Shown here piece after piece: positions 36,933 through 50,846 of a DNA stretch of 64,000 nucleotides. Position 1 is the first letter of the stretch. The number at the start of each line of letters is the position of its first letter. This DNA is from Achromobacter ruhlandii (GTDB lineage: Bacteria; Pseudomonadota; Gammaproteobacteria; Burkholderiales; Burkholderiaceae_B). The position numbers were made by a program, and so were the translations under genes. The notes beneath the pieces are model-generated. The model made no database searches. It had not been told where the DNA came from and was given only the letters and a program-made list of their open reading frames with translations. Location of the stretch: contig NZ_CADIJL010000004.1 in NCBI RefSeq assembly GCF_902859695.1, positions 248,001 through 312,000 of the forward strand, in the 5' to 3' direction.

Positions 36933-37569
36933 GGGCGGCCTCGCGGGTGCGGGTGATCTGCGCCACCAGGGCGGCCGTGTCGCGCGCGGCGAAGGCGGCC
37001 TTGTCATAGAGGTTGCTGCCGATGCCGACCAGGCCCGCGCCGGCGGCGAAATACGCGGCCATGTTCTCGGCGGTGACGCCGCCGGTGGGGCAGAACACCG
37101 TGTCCGGATACACCGAATTGAGCGCCGCCAGATGCTTGGGGCCGCCGGTGTCGGCCGGGAACACCTTGACTACATCGACGCCAGCGCGGCGCGCGGCCAG
37201 CACCTCGGTGGGCGTGAAGGCGCCCAGCAGGCAGAGGGCGTCGGCGGCATGCGCCAGGTCGACGATTTCGGTGGCCAGTGCCGGCGACACCAGGAAGTCG
37301 GCGCCGGCCACCAGGGCCTCGCGCGCCTGGGTTTCATCCAGCACCGTGCCCACGCCCAGCAGCAGCGCGGGGCCGTGCTTGTCGCGCAGCGCGCGCACCA
37401 GGTCGGTCACGCCCGGAATGGTCCAGGTCAGTTCCAGCGTGGTGCAGCCGGCGGCCACGGCCACCTCGGCGGCGTAGGCCGCGGTGGCGGCATCCTGGTA
37501 GCGCAGCACGGGCACGACCCGGGCGGCGAGCAAGGCGTCGAGTTTCGAGGCACGGGGAGCAGCGGTCAT
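36925..37569 (-). CDS. eda: KDPG/KDPGal-type aldolase
   Basis: The 214-residue class I aldolase cleaves 2-keto-3-deoxy-6-phospho sugar acids to pyruvate and glyceraldehyde 3-phosphate. The Schiff-base lysine is Lys135 in VVKVFPAD, the acid/base Glu is Glu46 in LELTWT, and the phosphate loop is CPTGGVTAENM with GIGSNLYD. The Arg of the Escherichia coli motif EVTLRT is not present (LELTWTIPGV), so a related keto-sugar phosphate may be preferred. It lies downstream of the IclR gene by 24 bp, in one operon with kdgK. Confidence 0.87.
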   Translation of the reverse strand: MTAAPRASKLDALLAARVVPVLRYQDAATAAYAAEVAVAAGCTTLELTWTIPGVTDLVRALRDKHGPALLLGVGTVLDETQAREALVAGADFLVSPALATEIVDLAHAADALCLLGAFTPTEVLAARRAGVDVVKVFPADTGGPKHLAALNSVYPDTVFCPTGGVTAENMAAYFAAGAGLVGIGSNLYDKAAFAARDTAALVAQITRTREAAHG

Positions 37570-37593
37570 GGCATTCCTTTCGGGATGGATCGT

Positions 37594-38373
37594 TCAGGCG
37601 CCGCCGGATGGCAGCACGGCGAGTTTGGCGGCGGCCGCATCGCGCAGCCGCAGCAGGGGTTCGATATAGGCCGATTGCGGATCGTCGCTGCGCCGGAACA
37701 TCAGCGTGCTGACGCTGACGCATGCGACCGGCCGGCCGCCGGCATCGCGCAGCGCCACGCCGTAGCAGACGATGCCGGGCTCGTTTTCCTCGTTGTCCAG
37801 CGCATAGCCGCGCGCCGCCGTCTCGGCCAGCGCCGCGCGCAGCGCGGGCAGGCTCGCCACGGTGCCGGGCATGCGCGATTCCAGCGGCAGGTCGCGCAGC
37901 AGGTGTTCGCGCGCCGGCTCGCCCAGCGCGGCCAGGTAGGCCTTGCCGACCGCGCTCGAATGCAGCGCCACCGCCGCGCCCACGCGCGAGGCCATGCGCA
38001 CCGGGCCGGGGCTTTCAAGCTTGTCGATATAGATCATTTCGGCGCCGGCCGGCACCGCCAGGTGCACGGTCTCGCCGGTGGCGTCGCGCAGCGCCTGCAG
38101 GTCGGCCGCCAGCGCGGCGCGCAGGTCGAACTGCGACCAGGCGCGGCTGGCCAGGGCCAGGAGGCGCGGTCCGAGGCGATAGGCGCCGTCGGCTTCGGCC
38201 ACCATGCCCTGCTCGGCCAGCGCCGCCACGATGCGGTAGACGGTCGGCCGCGGATAGCCGCTGCTGCGCGCCAGCGCCGCCGCCGTGGGCGGCCGGGGCG
38301 CGTCGGCCACCGCCTGCAACACCGTCATGAACTTGGCGAACGCGGCCGCGCCCGCCACCTTGGATTCCGACAC
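37594..38373 (-). CDS. IclR-family transcriptional regulator (KdgR-like)
   Basis: The 259-residue regulator has an N-terminal winged helix-turn-helix (AAALARSSGYPRPTVYRIVAALAEQGMV) and a C-terminal IclR effector domain (GETVHLAVPAGAEMIYIDKLESPGPVRM, then SAVGKAYLAAL). The start is taken as GTG at 38373 (VSESKVAGAAAF); a TTG at 38436 would extend it into the promoter region and cannot be excluded. As first gene of the kdgK-eda operon it probably regulates that operon in response to a keto-sugar acid. Divergent from the double-length UvrA gene. Confidence 0.85.
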   Translation of the reverse strand: MSESKVAGAAAFAKFMTVLQAVADAPRPPTAAALARSSGYPRPTVYRIVAALAEQGMVAEADGAYRLGPRLLALASRAWSQFDLRAALAADLQALRDATGETVHLAVPAGAEMIYIDKLESPGPVRMASRVGAAVALHSSAVGKAYLAALGEPAREHLLRDLPLESRMPGTVASLPALRAALAETAARGYALDNEENEPGIVCYGVALRDAGGRPVACVSVSTLMFRRSDDPQSAYIEPLLRLRDAAAAKLAVLPSGGA

Positions 38374-38464
38374 AACCGCCCCCACCTCGGGTAGATGCGC
38401 TGCGTTAACAACGCGCCGGCGGAAAGCACTCGGCAAACCGCGCTAATTTCAGACGAATCTGCGA

Positions 38465-38484
38465 TACTGTTTATTTGTACAGCT
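38465..38484. promoter_or_regulatory. LexA (SOS) box-like site
   Basis: TACTGTTTATTTGTACAGCT contains the LexA core CTGT-N8-ACAG and matches the Escherichia coli consensus TACTGTATATATATACAGTA at the outer half-sites except the last two bases. It lies 133 bp upstream of the UvrA-like gene, in the 243 bp gap shared with the IclR gene. LexA control of the UvrA gene is suggested by analogy. Confidence 0.55.
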
Positions 38485-38501
38485 TCGTCGCGCATGCTTG
38501 A

Positions 38502-38512
38502 CCACATTGTGG
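38502..38512. promoter_or_regulatory. Small inverted repeat, possible regulator site
   Basis: CCACATTGTGG is an 11 bp inverted repeat (5 bp arms with one central base) in the iclR-uvrA-like intergenic region. It could be an operator for the IclR protein, but nothing else supports it. Confidence 0.25.
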
Positions 38513-38616
38513 ACACATGCCTCACGATATAGGCAATTATTCCATATCGCCGCGCCCGGAACCAGCCATTGGCCGTCGTCCGGAGCCGCCCCCTCCCTCA
38601 GGCTACGATACCGTCC

Positions 38617-44376
<5,760 letters not shown>

Positions 44377-44384
44377 AGAGCGTC

Positions 44385-45521
44385 ATGCATTGTCGTTTTG
44401 AAGACCGGCTGGCCGGCCGCGCCCTGCGGCTGGACGGCTTCCTGGCCCGCATCGAGGCGCGCGCGGCGGCCGAGGTCGGCCCCGCGCTGGCCGCCATCGA
44501 CGCGGCACGCCGGCGCGGACATTGGGTCGCGCTGCTGCTGGACTACGAACTGGGCGAATGGCTGCTGCCCGAAGCCACCCGGCCCGCGCCCGCCGGTCCC
44601 TGGACGCCGCCGCGCGACGACGGCCGGGCGCGCCTGACGGCCCTGGTATTCGAACGCAAGATCGACGAAGCCCCGTGGGACGCGCCAGCGGCCGACAGCC
44701 CCCCGGCCGCCCTCAGCATTCCCGCGCCGCGCATGACCGAGGCCGGCTACACGCGCCAGATCGAGGCCATCCGCGCGCTGATCGGCGCCGGCGAGCTGTA
44801 CCAGGTCAACTACACCCAGCCGCTCGACGTGCAATACCAGGGCGACGCGGCCACGCTGTATCGCCGCATCGCCGCGCGCAATCCGGTGGCGCACGGCGCC
44901 TATATCGAGGACGGCGCGCGCACGGTGCTGTCGTTCTCGCCAGAGCTGTTCGTGACCCGCCGCGGCGCGCGACTGACCACCCGGCCGATGAAGGGCACCG
45001 CGCCGCGCCACCCCGATCCGGCCGAGGACCAGCGCCTGGGCCAGGCGCTGCTGGTCAGCGACAAGAACCGCGCCGAGAACCTGATGATCGTCGACCTGCT
45101 GCGCAACGACCTGGGCCGGCTGGCCGAGCCCGGCTCGGTCAAGGTCGAGGCGCTGTTCTCGCTGGAACGCTATCCCACGGTCTGGACTATGACCTCGACC
45201 GTGTCGGCGCAGGCGCCGCACGCCACGCTCGAGGACGTGCTGCGCGCGCTGTTCCCGTGCGGCTCCATCACCGGCGCGCCCAAGGTCGCCGCCATGCGCC
45301 GCATCCGGCAAATGGAGGCCGCGCCGCGCGGCCTGTATTGCGGCAGCATCGGCTGGCTGGCGCCGGACGGCGACTTCTCGCTCAACGTCGCGATCCGCAC
45401 GCTGGTGCTGGACGCGGCCGGCCATGGCGTCTACAGCGTCGGCGGCGGCATCGTGCACGACTCCGATCCGGCCGAGGAATGGCAGGAATGCCACTGGAAG
45501 GCCCGCATCCTGCGCGCCTGA
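44385..45521 (+). CDS. pabB: Aminodeoxychorismate synthase component I
   Basis: PabB converts chorismate and ammonia to 4-amino-4-deoxychorismate for folate synthesis, with ammonia supplied by a PabA-type amidotransferase. The 378-residue enzyme is short at the N-terminus. It keeps the chorismate-binding domain: TRPMKGTAPRHPDPAEDQ (PIKGT-type loop with the catalytic Lys), VDLLRNDLGRLAEPGSV, PCGSITGAPKVAAMRRI, and the end VYSVGGGIVHDSDPAEEW. It starts 8 nt after the UvrA-like gene and is followed by pabC, so folate genes form a unit. Confidence 0.93.
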   Translation: MHCRFEDRLAGRALRLDGFLARIEARAAAEVGPALAAIDAARRRGHWVALLLDYELGEWLLPEATRPAPAGPWTPPRDDGRARLTALVFERKIDEAPWDAPAADSPPAALSIPAPRMTEAGYTRQIEAIRALIGAGELYQVNYTQPLDVQYQGDAATLYRRIAARNPVAHGAYIEDGARTVLSFSPELFVTRRGARLTTRPMKGTAPRHPDPAEDQRLGQALLVSDKNRAENLMIVDLLRNDLGRLAEPGSVKVEALFSLERYPTVWTMTSTVSAQAPHATLEDVLRALFPCGSITGAPKVAAMRRIRQMEAAPRGLYCGSIGWLAPDGDFSLNVAIRTLVLDAAGHGVYSVGGGIVHDSDPAEEWQECHWKARILRA

Positions 45522-45597
45522 GTGCGCAATCCGCGTCCGCGGGGTAGGATAGATCCCGGCCCCGCCCTCCTTCGCCCGCCGTTTACCAGGAGCCCGC

Positions 45598-46230
45598 ATG
45601 CAACCCGAACTGATCGAGACCATCCTGGTCGATGCCGAGCGCCGCGTGCCCCTGCTGGCGCGCCACCTGCATCGCCTGGAGCATTCCTGCAAGGCGCTGG
45701 GCTACACCTGGGGCGGCAACGCGGTGCAAAGCGACATCATGATCGCTTCGCTCAGCCTGAACACCCCCGGCGCGCACCGCTTGCGCCTGTTGGTGGCGCG
45801 CGACGGCAGCCGCCACATCCAGACCGCCATGCTGCCACCGTTGCCGGCGGTGCAGGAAATCATGCTGGCGCCCGAGGCGCTGCGCTCGTCCGAGCCGCTG
45901 CTGCGCTACAAGACCACCTATCGGCCCTGGTACACCAAGACCATCGAGTGGCTGCCGGCCCATCCGCACATCTTCGACCTGGTCTACCTGAACGAACGCG
46001 GCGAGCTGTGCGAAGGCAGCCGCAGCAACGTCTACCTGCGCCTGGATGGCGACTGGTACACGCCGCCGGTCGACAGCGGCTGCCTGCCCGGCGTGCAGCG
46101 CGCCGAACTGCTGGACACCGGCAACGTCAGCGAACGCGTGCTGACCCTGGCCGACCTGCACGCGGCCGACGAAATCCGGCTGTCCAACGCCCTGCGCGGC
46201 TGGTTCACGGTCACCCTGCGCGAAACCTGA
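45598..46230 (+). CDS. pabC: Aminodeoxychorismate lyase (class IV aminotransferase fold), PabC-like
   Basis: PabC removes pyruvate from aminodeoxychorismate to give 4-aminobenzoate, using pyridoxal phosphate. The 210-residue protein is shorter than the usual ~270, lacking the first strands. It retains the PLP-binding Lys105 (RYKTTYRPWY), Glu139 with the SRSNVYLRLDG block, and CLPGVQRAELL near the phosphate-binding region. Position directly after pabB supports the call over a branched-chain or D-amino-acid aminotransferase. The gap is 76 bp. Confidence 0.85.
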   Translation: MQPELIETILVDAERRVPLLARHLHRLEHSCKALGYTWGGNAVQSDIMIASLSLNTPGAHRLRLLVARDGSRHIQTAMLPPLPAVQEIMLAPEALRSSEPLLRYKTTYRPWYTKTIEWLPAHPHIFDLVYLNERGELCEGSRSNVYLRLDGDWYTPPVDSGCLPGVQRAELLDTGNVSERVLTLADLHAADEIRLSNALRGWFTVTLRET

Positions 46231-46350
46231 TCCCGCCCGCCCCGGGACGACGCCGATGGCCGGACCGGCGGCCCTGCCACGCGATGACGCGCCACGCCGC
46301 CAGACCAGCGCCCGGGAGCCTGGCCGGCCGAACCGTCGCCGCGCGCCGCC

Positions 46351-47253
46351 CTAATCCGCGAACTGCTCCACCACCACCTGCCGCAGCCACTGGTTGGCCG
46401 CCTCGCGGTGATTGCGGGCGTGCCAGAACACGTTGATGACGGACTCGGGGATCTTCACCGGACAGGGCGCGGTGGCCAGGCCAAAAGGCTTGCAGGCGCA
46501 ATCGGCGAAGCGCCGCGGCACCACCGCGATCATGTCGGTGGCCTGCAGCACCGGCCCCACCGCCATGAAGTGCGGCACCGTCAGCCGCAGGCGCCGGCGG
46601 ATGCCGGCCTGCTCGATCACCTGGTCCACCACCCCGTGGCCGGTGCCCTCGGACACGATGGCGACATGCTCGGCGGCGCGGAACTGCCGCGCCGACACGC
46701 CGGTGCGCGCCAGCGGATGATCCTCGCGAAAGATGCACACATAGGGCTGGCGGAACAGCCGGCGCTGGAAGAAGCCGTGTTTCAGGCCCGGCAAAAAGCC
46801 CATCGCCAGGTCGATGCGGCCGCGCTCCATCTCGTCCTTCACATCGATCGAGGTGGTGCGCACGGTGCGGATGGTGACGCCGGGCGCGGCGTCGTCCAGC
46901 GCCCGCATCAGGCGCGGCAGGAAGTAGGTCTCGCCGACGTCGTTGACGCCGATGACGAAGGCGCGCTCGCTGCGCGCCGGATCGAAGCTGGCGCGCGCGT
47001 TGAGCGTGCCGTGCAGCGCCGCCAGCGCCTCGGCGATCGGCTGCGCCAGCGCCTCGGCATAGGGCGTGGGCACCATGCCGCGCGAGGTACGCAGGAACAG
47101 CTCGTCGCCCAGCAGCTTGCGCAGCCGCCCCAGCGCGTTGCTGACCCCCGGCTGCGAAATGCCCAGGTTCTGCGCCACCGCCGACACCCGGCCGTGCTTG
47201 CACAGCTCGTTGAACACGACCAGCAGGTTCAGGTCCATGTCTTGCAGGTTCAT
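46351..47253 (-). CDS. LysR-family regulator (NodD/NahR-like), probable activator of the adjacent Rieske operon
   Basis: A 300-residue LysR-type regulator. Its DNA-binding domain (DMDLNLLVVFNELCKHGRVSAVAQNLGISQPGVSNALGRLRKLLGDELFLRTSRGM) belongs to the NodD/NahR/LinR branch, which often answers to aromatic or flavonoid effectors. The ATG at 47253 (MNLQDMDLN) is chosen over an ATG five codons upstream. It is divergent from the Rieske oxygenase operon, with 193 bp between starts, so regulation of that operon is likely. The gap is A/T-rich on the regulator side. Confidence 0.9.
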   Translation of the reverse strand: MNLQDMDLNLLVVFNELCKHGRVSAVAQNLGISQPGVSNALGRLRKLLGDELFLRTSRGMVPTPYAEALAQPIAEALAALHGTLNARASFDPARSERAFVIGVNDVGETYFLPRLMRALDDAAPGVTIRTVRTTSIDVKDEMERGRIDLAMGFLPGLKHGFFQRRLFRQPYVCIFREDHPLARTGVSARQFRAAEHVAIVSEGTGHGVVDQVIEQAGIRRRLRLTVPHFMAVGPVLQATDMIAVVPRRFADCACKPFGLATAPCPVKIPESVINVFWHARNHREAANQWLRQVVVEQFAD

Positions 47254-47390
47254 GCTTGTCTCCACCAATATTTATTTTGGTGATTGTTGTCATCATCCAG
47301 ATTCTATTTATTTATTTCATACCCTGGCCGATGATGCAACAAACGCCTGCGCCCATGTCGCGCCGGCTCCGATGGATGAAGGAGACAACC

Positions 47391-47450
47391 ATGCGCCATC
47401 CCCCCGTCACGCCCTGTAGGCGCGGCCGCCTCGCCGGAGGCCGCCGATGA
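47391..47450 (+). CDS. Possible 19-codon leader peptide upstream of the Rieske operon
   Basis: A short frame encoding MRHPPVTPCRRGRLAGGRR starts 6 nt after a strong AAGGAG (47379-47384). Its TGA overlaps the ATG of the Rieske alpha gene (ATGA). Two features, the good RBS and the exact coupling, suggest translation. The product is Arg- and Pro-rich. It could couple or attenuate translation of the operon, or be fortuitous. Confidence 0.4.
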   Translation: MRHPPVTPCRRGRLAGGRR

Positions 47451-48781
47451 ACGCTCCCCTGGATACCGCGCCGGACGCGATCCCCGGCGCCCGCGCGAAC
47501 TCTGCCTGCCCCGCCAGCGCCGCCCCCGAACAGCCGCTGTCGTTCATGCCCCCCTGGCAGGGCGACGGCAGCCACCGCATTCCCTTCGGCGTCTACACCG
47601 ACGCCGCCCTGCACCAGCGCGAGCTGGAGCGATTTTTCTATCGCGGCCACTGGAGCTACGTCGGCCTGGAAGCGGAAATCCCCAATCCCGGCGACTTCAA
47701 GCGCACCGCCGTGGGCGAGCGCTCCGTCATCCTGCTGCGCGACAACGACGGCCAGGTGCGCGTGGTGGAAAACGTCTGCGCCCATCGCGGCGTGCAGTTC
47801 TGCCGCGAACGTTCCGGCAACCGCAGCGAGTTCGTCTGCCCCTACCACCAGTGGAACTACGACCTGCAGGGCAACCTGATCGGCGTGCCGTTCCGCCGCG
47901 GCGTCAAGCAGGACGGCCGCGTCAACGGCGGCATGCCGCCCGACTTCAAGCCGGAAGAGCACGGCCTGACCAAGCTGGCCGTGGCCTGCCGCAACGGCGT
48001 GGTGTTCGCCTCGTTCGATCACGACGTCGAGCCGCTGGAAGACTACCTGGGCCCGGACATCCTGCACTACTTCGACCGCGTCTTCGACGGCCGCCAACTG
48101 GTCATCCACGGCTACAGCCGCCAGCGCATCCCGGGCAACTGGAAGCTGATGCAGGAGAACATCAAGGACCCGTACCACCCCGGCCTGCTGCACACCTGGT
48201 TCGTCACCTTCGGCCTGTGGCGCGCCGACAACCGCTCCGAACTGAAGATGGACCGCCACTTCCGCCACGCGGCCATGATCTCGACCCGCGGCCAGGGCGG
48301 CAAGGGCAGCGTCACCAGCGGCGTGTCCAGCTTCAAGGAACAGATGACGCTGAACGACGACCGCTTTCTCGACATCGTGCCGGAACCCTGGTGGAACGGC
48401 CCCACCGCCGTGCTGATGACGCTGTTCCCCAGCGTCATCATCCAGCAGCAGGTCAACTCGCTGTCCACGCGCCACATCCAGCCGGTCGGCCACGACGCCT
48501 TCGACTTCGTCTGGACCCACTTCGGCTTCGCCGACGACTCCCCCGAGATGACACAGCGCCGCCTGCGCCAGGCCAACCTGTTCGGCCCGGCCGGCTTCGT
48601 CTCGGCGGACGATGGCGAAGTGATCGAGTTCTCGCAATCCGGCTTCGCGCAGAAGCCCTGGCACCGCAGCGTGGCCGAACTGGGCGGCAAGACCGCCGAG
48701 AACACCGACCACATGGTGACCGAAACCCTGATCCGCGGCATGTACGCCTACTGGCGCCGCGTGATGGAAGCGGAGGCGTGA
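47447..48781 (+). CDS. Rieske aromatic ring-hydroxylating oxygenase alpha subunit (second system)
   Basis: The 444-residue alpha subunit has Rieske ligands Cys111-x-His113 (NVCAHRGVQF) and Cys131-x2-His134 (CPYHQWNY), and an iron site in ENIKDPYHPGLLHT (Asp241, His244 and His249). It differs from the subunit at 20.4 kb and most resembles terephthalate, salicylate 5-hydroxylase and anthranilate (AndAc) type oxygenases, so a benzoate-like substrate is likely. Anthranilate would connect to the indoleacetate route, but this is inference. An extra Pro/Ala-rich N-terminus of ~35 residues is unusual. A beta subunit and ferredoxin follow. Confidence 0.88.
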   Translation: MNAPLDTAPDAIPGARANSACPASAAPEQPLSFMPPWQGDGSHRIPFGVYTDAALHQRELERFFYRGHWSYVGLEAEIPNPGDFKRTAVGERSVILLRDNDGQVRVVENVCAHRGVQFCRERSGNRSEFVCPYHQWNYDLQGNLIGVPFRRGVKQDGRVNGGMPPDFKPEEHGLTKLAVACRNGVVFASFDHDVEPLEDYLGPDILHYFDRVFDGRQLVIHGYSRQRIPGNWKLMQENIKDPYHPGLLHTWFVTFGLWRADNRSELKMDRHFRHAAMISTRGQGGKGSVTSGVSSFKEQMTLNDDRFLDIVPEPWWNGPTAVLMTLFPSVIIQQQVNSLSTRHIQPVGHDAFDFVWTHFGFADDSPEMTQRRLRQANLFGPAGFVSADDGEVIEFSQSGFAQKPWHRSVAELGGKTAENTDHMVTETLIRGMYAYWRRVMEAEA

Positions 48782-48783
48782 AC

Positions 48784-49257
48784 ATGCTGGACTTCCCCCT
48801 CTACTACCAGTTGACCCGGCTGTACGCCGACTACGCCGCCGCGCTCGACGCCGAACAGTGGGAACAATGGCCGGAGTTCTTCCTGGAGGACTGCGTCTAC
48901 AAGGTGCTGCCGCGCGAGAACCACGAGCGCGGCTATCCGCTGGCGACCATGTCGTTCGAGAGCCGTGGCATGCTCAAGGACCGCATCTACGGCGCCACCG
49001 ACACCATCTTCCACGACCCCTACTACCAGCGCCACGTGGTCGGCGCGCCGCGCGTGCTGTCGGTGCGGGGCGACCGCATCGAATCGGAAGCCAACTACGC
49101 GGTGTTCCGCACCAAGCCGAACCAGCTGACCACGGTCTACAACGTCGGCCGCTACCTGGACGTGATCCGGCAGACGCCCGACGGGCTGAAGTTCGAGTCG
49201 CGGCTGTGCATCTTCGACAGCGAGCTGATCCCGAATTCGCTGATCTACCCCATCTGA
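48784..49257 (+). CDS. Rieske oxygenase beta subunit (second system)
   Basis: The 157-residue small subunit has the SnoaL/NTF2-like fold that assembles with the alpha subunit. The family pattern is visible in LTRLYADYAAALDAEQWEQWPEFFLEDCVYKVL at the start and RYLDVIRQ...CIFDSELIPNSLIYPI at the end. It begins 2 nt after the alpha-subunit stop. It carries no catalytic residues. Its sequence differs from the beta subunit at 21.7 kb, so the two oxygenases are not recent duplicates. Confidence 0.88.
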   Translation: MLDFPLYYQLTRLYADYAAALDAEQWEQWPEFFLEDCVYKVLPRENHERGYPLATMSFESRGMLKDRIYGATDTIFHDPYYQRHVVGAPRVLSVRGDRIESEANYAVFRTKPNQLTTVYNVGRYLDVIRQTPDGLKFESRLCIFDSELIPNSLIYPI

Positions 49258-49272
49258 CCAGGACACCAAGAC

Positions 49273-49584
49273 ATGAGTACGAACTGGATCAAGGCCATCG
49301 CGCTGGCCGACGTGCCGGACGAAGACGTGATCGCCGTGCAGGCGGGCGACCGCGAGATCGCGCTGTACGGGGTGGAAGGCAACGTCTACGCCACCGACAA
49401 CCTCTGTACGCACGGCAATGCGCGCCTGTGCGACGGCTTCCTGACGGGCCACGAGATCGAGTGCCCGCTGCACCAGGGCCGCTTCGACGTGCGCGACGGC
49501 CGCGCGCTCTGTTCGCCGCTGCGCGACAACCTGGCGACCTACCCGGTCAGGATCGAGGACGGCGTGGTGTTCGTGGCGCTGTGA
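49273..49584 (+). CDS. Rieske-type ferredoxin component
   Basis: The 103-residue soluble ferredoxin has the complete Rieske motif: Cys45-x-His47 (NLCTHGNARL) and Cys64-x2-His67 (ECPLHQGRFDV). It should carry electrons from a reductase to the alpha subunit encoded two genes upstream. No dedicated reductase gene follows, because the next gene is on the other strand. Electrons must come from a reductase elsewhere, perhaps that at 19.4 kb. It starts 15 nt after the beta-subunit stop. Confidence 0.92.
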   Translation: MSTNWIKAIALADVPDEDVIAVQAGDREIALYGVEGNVYATDNLCTHGNARLCDGFLTGHEIECPLHQGRFDVRDGRALCSPLRDNLATYPVRIEDGVVFVAL

Positions 49585-49626
49585 CCCGGGCGCGGCGGCG
49601 TTCCGTGACGGGCCGTCGCCGCCCAG

Positions 49627-50463
49627 CTAGCCTTGCAACGCCAGCCGCAAGGCCTCGTTGGCGGCCGCCATGCCCATGGCGGCGGTCACGGTGACCACCG
49701 AGCCATAGCCGGCGCAGGACAATCCTTGCGGCGCCACGGCCTGCGCCGAGGCGCCCATATCGTCCTCGGCCTCGGCCTGCCGCGTCCATTCATCGGGCAG
49801 GATGGCGGGCTGATCGAACCACAGGGCATGAATCCCCATCTTCGGTACGCGCTTGAGCGCCTTGCCGTTCTTGTCCGATGCGCGCGGAAACCCATGCTCG
49901 CGCCGTAGCTTGTTGCGCAGCTTGGACAGCAAGGCGTCATTGACCGCGGCCGACAGGTCGCCGGCGCGCAACGCCAGCGGATCGGTCTTGCCGCCGGCGC
50001 CGCCGCACAGCAGCATCGGAATCCCCAGCGCCCGCGCATGCAGGATCATGGCGATCTTGGCCGCGGCCTGGTCGGTGCAGTCGATGATGGCGCTGTAGGG
50101 GCCGGGCAGCACTTGCGCGACGTTTTCCGGAGAAACGAAATCGTCCACACGGGTCAGGCGGCATTCGGGATTGATGGCCAGGATGCGTTCGGCCATGGCA
50201 TCCACCTTGGATTGCCCCAGGGTCTGCGTCAGGGCGTGGATCTGCCGGTTGACGTTGGATTCGGCGATGTGGTCCAGGTCGATCAGCGTCAGCGCGCCAA
50301 CGCCGCAGCGGGCCAGCGCTTCGACCGTCCACGAGCCTACGCCACCCAGGCCGGCGACGGCGATGTGGGCGTTCTGGAGGCGGGCGGGAGCCTCGGGGCC
50401 GTAGAGGCGGGACAGGCTGCCGAAGCGGCGGGCGATGTCGGCTTTTTCTTCTGGAGCGGTCAT
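49627..50463 (-). CDS. tcdA: tRNA threonylcarbamoyladenosine dehydratase (TcdA/CsdL)
   Basis: TcdA is a ubiquitin-activating E1-like enzyme that uses ATP to close N6-threonylcarbamoyladenosine at tRNA position 37 to its cyclic form. The 278-residue product has the Rossmann GLGGVGSW motif (39-45), the IDLDHIAESNVNRQ block that binds the nucleotide, and the family's VAPQGLSCAGYGSV at the C-terminal end. It lies alone, convergent with the Rieske operon. Upstream of it is repeat copy C, so its promoter must be within the 32 bp before copy C or inside the repeat. Confidence 0.93.
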   Translation of the reverse strand: MTAPEEKADIARRFGSLSRLYGPEAPARLQNAHIAVAGLGGVGSWTVEALARCGVGALTLIDLDHIAESNVNRQIHALTQTLGQSKVDAMAERILAINPECRLTRVDDFVSPENVAQVLPGPYSAIIDCTDQAAAKIAMILHARALGIPMLLCGGAGGKTDPLALRAGDLSAAVNDALLSKLRNKLRREHGFPRASDKNGKALKRVPKMGIHALWFDQPAILPDEWTRQAEAEDDMGASAQAVAPQGLSCAGYGSVVTVTAAMGMAAANEALRLALQG

Positions 50464-50494
50464 GGGGGGGTATTTTATATGGGCGCGGGGTTGG

Positions 50495-50815
50495 GTTCTT
50501 GAGCCGCGCGCTGCCGGGCAGGGGGGGGGATGGCGGGGCTACGATTGCGGTCCGGAGCGTTCGCTCCGGACTGCCCCGGCCTCAACCTCGTACGCCTTCG
50601 GCTCCCTTCGGTTTCCGGCGGGCGCATCTACACGCCCCGCCATTCCCCGCCTGCCCCGCAGCGCGCTCATGAGGAGGTTTAACCACGGTTGCCGTGGAGG
50701 GCGGAGTGCTTGGCGTGGTTGCGCACATTGGGGGGAAATGGAGGATATTGCGGGGCCCGCCTCAAGCCGGCCGCGCCGGCGGCCTTTGGAGGCTTACGTG
50801 GTGTCTTGCGTCGGG
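50495..50815 (+). repeat. Dispersed palindromic repeat, copy C
   Basis: This fills nearly the whole 383 bp gap between tcdA and the efflux outer-membrane gene, both on the minus strand. It begins GTTCTTGAG. The palindrome 50506-50666 has ~33 bp arms with a few mismatches and arm sequence different from copies A and B. The core GGGGCTACGATTGCGGTCCG, the hairpin GTCCGGAGCG-TT-CGCTCCGGAC, and GGGCGCATCTACACGCCCC are shared. The extension contains GTGCTTGGCGTG, GAGGATATTGCGGGG, CTCAAGCCGGCC...GGCGGCCTTTGGAG, and GGTGTCTTGCGTCGGG. Confidence 0.85.
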
Positions 50816-50846
50816 CGCATTCAATGGCTCCGACGTTCCAGGATAA

